This document shows positions 61,149 to 64,000 of a DNA stretch of 64,000 nucleotides, in pieces (positions within the stretch are counted from its first letter, which is position 1; each line of letters opens with the position of its first letter). The position numbers and the translations under genes were made by a program. Below the pieces are notes generated by a model. It was not told the DNA's origin, did no database searches, and saw only the letters and a program-made list of their open reading frames with translations. This stretch comes from Armatimonadota bacterium (GTDB lineage Bacteria; Armatimonadota; UBA5829; DTLH01). The stretch covers positions 1 through 64,000 of the forward strand of contig JAKPFN010000022.1 of the NCBI GenBank assembly GCA_029551395.1, written 5' to 3'.

Positions 61149-61216
61149 TGGGTGCGGCATATCGTAGATCAAGCAACAGCGCTTACTGCAGCCTGATATC
61201 CGACATCCAGCACCCA
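61149..61216. other. stem-closed 68-nt intergenic element
   Basis: tgggtgc and gcaccca pair across 68 bases between hrcA and the chaperonin gene. The left end continues as gggtgcggc, identical over nine bases to the element at 29502, and both end in gcaccca. The internal sequences differ. It may be a mRNA-processing hairpin between two cistrons or a member of a small dispersed repeat family. No CIRCE operator is seen here. Confidence 0.4.
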
Positions 61217-61227
61217 ACAATTTTACT

Positions 61228-62286
61228 TTAACTCAAACTAAGCGCAGTAAGAAGTTCACTCAAATTATTTGCCATCGCTTCAACAGCAGCCACTGCGTGG
61301 CGGTAATTCATCCTGGTAGGGCCAATTACTCCAATTGTTCCAGCAGTCCTGTCATTGATACGATACCTGGCCCCAACAAAACTCGTATCCTGCATCTCAT
61401 GATATGGATTCTCAGAACCTATTATGACCATAACATCAGGTCCAAGCACTGCTTTAGAGAGCATGAGATACAACTTAGTCCGGTGTTCAAGTGCTGCCAA
61501 AATCGTTTCAAGCTTGTTGAGGTCTTTGAACTCTGGCTGCTTTAGAATGCAATTAGTTCCTTCTATGTGTACGCTTGCCTCAGAAGTTCCTAACTCATTT
61601 ATTACCTGGTCTATCGCAGTTGATGCAGCTTGATACAGCTCAGACTGCATTAGATTGTCAGTACTGCCAGACTTGTGTTCCGAGTTTCTAATGTCATTTA
61701 CATTCTTACCTATGAACTGCTTTGCAAGAACCGAAGAAGTACGCATCACTTCAACATTCAGAACATGGTGTCCGGCGTCAATAATCCTATGCTCTACTTG
61801 CCCGCTTGAAAGCACCACAACCAGTAAAAGCTTTCGCTCACCGACCTTTGATAGCCCGATATGGCTGATAAGGTTTTCTGTTGAGATTGGCTGTGTAGCA
61901 ACGGATGTATAACAGGTAAGACCGGTGAGTATCCTGCAGGTTTGACTGACAATCCTCTCAATCTCAGTTGCTATAGTAGAAAGCTTTTCTTTTGCAGTAA
62001 GGACCTGCCGTTTTGGGAGATACGGAGCAGGCATTAGCCGGTCTACGTAAAACCTGTATCCTAAGTCTGATGGCACTCGTCCGGCAGATGTGTGAGGCTG
62101 CCAGAGATATCCAAGCTCAGCCATTTCTGCCATTTCATTCCGTATGGTAGCAGATCTGACATCAAAGCCGTAATTCTGAACAAGCACTTCCGACCCGACT
62201 GGCTCAGCCGTATGGATATGCTCGTGTACTATCGCTTTTAATATTTTCTGCTTCCGTTCATCGAGTTGTTCCTTGTGCGTACGCAT
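61228..62286 (-). CDS. hrcA: HrcA heat-inducible transcription repressor
   Basis: A 352-residue repressor with an N-terminal winged helix (RKQKILKAIVHEHIHTAEPVGSEVL and SATIRNEMAEMAELGYLWQPHTSAGRVPSDLGYRFYVD) and a C-terminal regulatory domain ending in GVIGPTRMNYRHAVAAVEAMANNL. HrcA normally binds CIRCE inverted repeats (TTAGCACTC-N9-GAGTGCTAA) before heat-shock operons; I do not find one upstream of this gene, so autoregulation, if any, uses a different or degenerate site. It is first in the hrcA-chaperonin-grpE unit. Confidence 0.95.
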   Translation of the reverse strand: MRTHKEQLDERKQKILKAIVHEHIHTAEPVGSEVLVQNYGFDVRSATIRNEMAEMAELGYLWQPHTSAGRVPSDLGYRFYVDRLMPAPYLPKRQVLTAKEKLSTIATEIERIVSQTCRILTGLTCYTSVATQPISTENLISHIGLSKVGERKLLLVVVLSSGQVEHRIIDAGHHVLNVEVMRTSSVLAKQFIGKNVNDIRNSEHKSGSTDNLMQSELYQAASTAIDQVINELGTSEASVHIEGTNCILKQPEFKDLNKLETILAALEHRTKLYLMLSKAVLGPDVMVIIGSENPYHEMQDTSFVGARYRINDRTAGTIGVIGPTRMNYRHAVAAVEAMANNLSELLTALSLS

Positions 62287-62334
62287 ATCAGGAATTCCTC
62301 TTACTACCTGTTAAATAACCAGTTTCCCAACTCA

Positions 62335-62363
62335 ATCCTACCATCCAGTCGAGCTTATGTCAA
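62335..62363 (-). promoter_or_regulatory. promoter of the hrcA operon
   Basis: On the minus strand TTGACA and TAGGAT are separated by 17 bases, about 45 bases before the hrcA start. It is a good housekeeping-type promoter without a CIRCE repeat overlapping it. Confidence 0.65.
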
Positions 62364-62446
62364 GGTTCATGGCCTTGCCTAACCTGCAAGTATGTGCAAA
62401 TTTTGAACTATTAAGGACACTAAAACAGCAGGAATAACAATAATCA

Positions 62447-63049
62447 ATGTTGAACCATAACGTAACTCGAATCAATTATAGGATGGCGCTTATGGAAGAA
62501 CCTATCAATCAGAAGAAGAAAGGTCTGCTTGATCGGCCGGTCAGATTGTTCTGGCCGTTTACGCTTTTTATTGTCTTTGCAGTAGTTATATGCATTGGCT
62601 GGTTTTACCATATCAACAAAATCGCTAATCTGAGATACACTGCAAAGCATGTGATGAAAGAAGAAATAAGGCAGAAAGCTGAAGCACTTGGACAAACAAT
62701 CGCTGTTACATCCCGCGATGACATCAGAAACTCGGATTTTAACAAATTACAGGAATACTTCATTGACATTGCCAAGAACAATCCTGACATAGAGTATCTT
62801 GTAGTTATGAAGCTAAATGGAGAAGCAGTTGTACACACTGATACCAAATTCAGAGGTAAAAAGCTTCAGGACAGTCTGGCTCAAGCGGCACTAGATGCCG
62901 ATGACGTTGTCGTGTCTGAAGTAGATGATAAATCTTTGTATGACGTAGCTGTGCCGGTTATGGGCTTTACGTCTAAAGCTGCAGTTATCCGGGTTGGAGC
63001 ATCATTTGAACGATCAAAGCAAGCTTTTGAGGCTAAACCAAAGAATTAG
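62447..63049 (+). CDS. membrane-anchored sensor-like protein without output domain
   Basis: A 200-residue protein with one membrane helix (LFWPFTLFIVFAVVICIGWFYHI, about residues 35-57) followed by an extracytoplasmic domain that resembles a single Cache/PAS-like sensor (DFNKLQEYFIDIAKNNPDIEYLVVMKLNGEAVVHTD ... VAVPVMGFTSKAAVIRVGAS). Similar domains head chemoreceptors and histidine kinases, but here the protein ends without HAMP or kinase parts. It may be an isolated ligand-binding protein. The ATG 62447 has a weak AGGAA upstream; ATGs at 62483 and 62492 are alternatives. Confidence 0.7.
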   Translation: MLNHNVTRINYRMALMEEPINQKKKGLLDRPVRLFWPFTLFIVFAVVICIGWFYHINKIANLRYTAKHVMKEEIRQKAEALGQTIAVTSRDDIRNSDFNKLQEYFIDIAKNNPDIEYLVVMKLNGEAVVHTDTKFRGKKLQDSLAQAALDADDVVVSEVDDKSLYDVAVPVMGFTSKAAVIRVGASFERSKQAFEAKPKN

Positions 63050-63801
63050 ATATTCAACAGGACTAGTGTTGCGATCATAACAATCATCCCGGACATTACC
63101 CCAACAGTTGTGGCATGTTCTTGTCCGTAGTGGTGAGCAGCGGGTAGTAATTCATCGAGGCTGATGAAGACCATTACCCCTGCTACTCCGGCAAGGCTAT
63201 AGCTCACAACGGCAGGATTCAGCAGGGGCAAGAGTACGAGTGCGGCAAGCAGCGCACCGACTGGTTCAACAATTCCTGAAATGAACGAGTACATCAACGC
63301 TTTCTTCTTGCTGCCTGTCGCATAATATATGGGAACCGCCACAGCAATTCCTTCAGGGATGTTGTGGATGGCTATTGCTATGGCAAGCAGAATACCAACC
63401 TCAGCAGATTGTAAAGTGCCAGCAAATACAGCAAAACCTTCTGGAAAATTGTGTAATGCCAGACCCAGGGCTGTAAATCCCCCTACTTTCAACAAAACAC
63501 CTTTTTGTTGAGTTTCACCTTCTGCCGGATGAGAATGTGGCACTAACACATCAATGATAAACATCAATGCAAACCCAACAAAAAATGCCAGGCTGGCACC
63601 CAACAGGCTTGTAGCTAGTATAGCAGAAGCATAAAGCTCAACAAATGACACGGCAACCATTACACCTGCTGAGAAACCTAGCGTAATACTAAGAAATCGG
63701 TGGGTAGGATTGCGAACCAGAAATGTTACAAATCCGCCAACAGTCGTTGATAACCCAGCAGCCACCGATAAGCCAAGCGCTATCAATATGCTATTATCCA
63801 T
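63046..63801 (-). CDS. zupT: ZIP family divalent metal transporter (ZupT-like)
   Basis: A 251-residue inner-membrane protein with about eight helices. The metal-binding HNFPEG in helix 4 and HNIPEG in helix 5 are the ZIP signatures; a short His-containing loop (VPHSHPAEGE) between helices is also typical. It imports Zn(II) and probably other divalent ions. Its end overlaps the end of the preceding convergent gene by four bases. Confidence 0.93.
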   Translation of the reverse strand: MDNSILIALGLSVAAGLSTTVGGFVTFLVRNPTHRFLSITLGFSAGVMVAVSFVELYASAILATSLLGASLAFFVGFALMFIIDVLVPHSHPAEGETQQKGVLLKVGGFTALGLALHNFPEGFAVFAGTLQSAEVGILLAIAIAIHNIPEGIAVAVPIYYATGSKKKALMYSFISGIVEPVGALLAALVLLPLLNPAVVSYSLAGVAGVMVFISLDELLPAAHHYGQEHATTVGVMSGMIVMIATLVLLNI

Positions 63802-63878
63802 TTATGGATATCCCTAGAGTATAAAACTAGTTTTTGATGAGTATTATATTTATTACCAGCTAGAAAGACTTGGGCATA

Positions 63879-64000
63879 TCATTCAATTTCCGCTGCTGGA
63901 GGTACTGCAGATTCCTCTGGCACTGCTTCCTCTTCGCCTCTAATCTCCTCTTCTACTGGTTCTGCATGAATATGAGGTGGTCTGACTACTGCAATAACTG
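63879..64000 (-). CDS. 3' end of a gene, possibly ribosomal protein L25/CTC
   Basis: A minus-strand frame enters from the window edge and ends in TGA. Its roughly 40 residues read VIAVVRPPHIHAEPVEEEIRGEEEAVPEES and end in PPAAEIE. A V-x-x-VxxP segment followed by a long Glu-rich tail is typical of the C-terminus of L25/TL5/CTC ribosomal proteins. With only the tail visible, other acidic-tailed proteins remain possible. Confidence 0.45.
   Translation of the reverse strand, partial: VIAVVRPPHIHAEPVEEEIRGEEEAVPEESAVPPAAEIE

Noticed and set aside
62287-62446. CIRCE operator before hrcA
   Set aside because: No TTAGCACTC-N9-GAGTGCTAA or near match was found in the intergenic region or before the chaperonin.
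1-64000. CRISPR array or defence island
   Set aside because: No regularly spaced repeats, cas, restriction-modification or toxin-antitoxin genes were seen.

Overview
The window looks like chromosome from a diderm bacterium of moderate GC content, most likely Armatimonadota or a close relative. This is an inference from gene content, not a phylogeny. The supporting signs are a PEP-CTERM exported protein, LptA/LptC-type lipopolysaccharide transport genes, xerC-hslV-hslU, a two-subunit glycine decarboxylase (gcvPA/gcvPB), LipM-type lipoyl assembly, a CsaB/DUF5693 pair, several 'GCGGGG' lipoproteins with carboxypeptidase-regulatory-like domains, and an archaeal-like (group III) chaperonin beside hrcA and grpE.

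Layout. 1-1.1 kb is accessory DNA: the tail of an IS3-type transposase, a PEP-CTERM protein, a tandem 12-bp repeat, and a tRNA-Cys gene reduced to its 3' half. That half-gene looks like the far attachment site of an integrated element lying to the left. 1.3-5.4 kb is an arabinan-degrading pair: an intact GH127 beta-L-arabinofuranosidase and a GH51 alpha-L-arabinofuranosidase interrupted by one in-frame TAA. 5.4-8.5 kb holds an RsbW-like ATPase, an unknown protein, a PurO-type IMP cyclohydrolase and an amidohydrolase. 8.5-11.5 kb (minus) is xerC-hslV-hslU. 11.7-15.4 kb has a PAS/ATPase signalling protein, a DUF1361 membrane protein and a secreted unknown.

15.8-20.9 kb is the glycine cleavage operon gcvT-gcvH-gcvPA-gcvPB-lipM, in which LipM would supply the octanoyl precursor of lipoyl-GcvH. 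20.9-31.2 kb carries a lone receiver protein, several small YtxH-like stress/envelope proteins, a VIT-VWA protein, a BCAM0308-type zinc protein, UbiB, glycerate kinase, an RNase H-like exonuclease and a KGG-repeat stress protein. 31.3-37.3 kb has an MFS transporter, serA, a primary-type sigma factor with a long leader, an orphan LuxR-type HTH and a hydroxyacid dehydrogenase. SerA, glycerate kinase and the dehydrogenase could all feed serine/glycine metabolism together with the gcv operon.

37.3-52.2 kb (minus) is an envelope region: a degenerate PtsI-like protein, LptA, LptC, three lipoproteins, a 1036-residue exported protein, a predicted outer-membrane protein, CsaB, DUF5693 and rhomboid. 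52.2-58.9 kb holds a multi-PAS histidine kinase, an M29 aminopeptidase, tRNA-Lys, a radical SAM protein, several small proteins including a tandem 72-residue paralogous pair, and a secreted calpain-like protein. 58.9-62.4 kb (minus) is hrcA-chaperonin-grpE. The window ends with a membrane sensor-like protein, a ZIP transporter and the 3' end of a possible L25/CTC ribosomal protein gene.

The best candidates for a second look are the group III chaperonin in the hrcA-grpE cluster, the enzyme I-like protein lacking its phospho-histidine, csaB without a standard start codon, the tRNA-Cys half-gene, the single-nonsense GH51 gene, and two intergenic stem-closed elements that share GGGTGCGGC/GCACCCA ends. 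I found no CRISPR array and no clear defence system.
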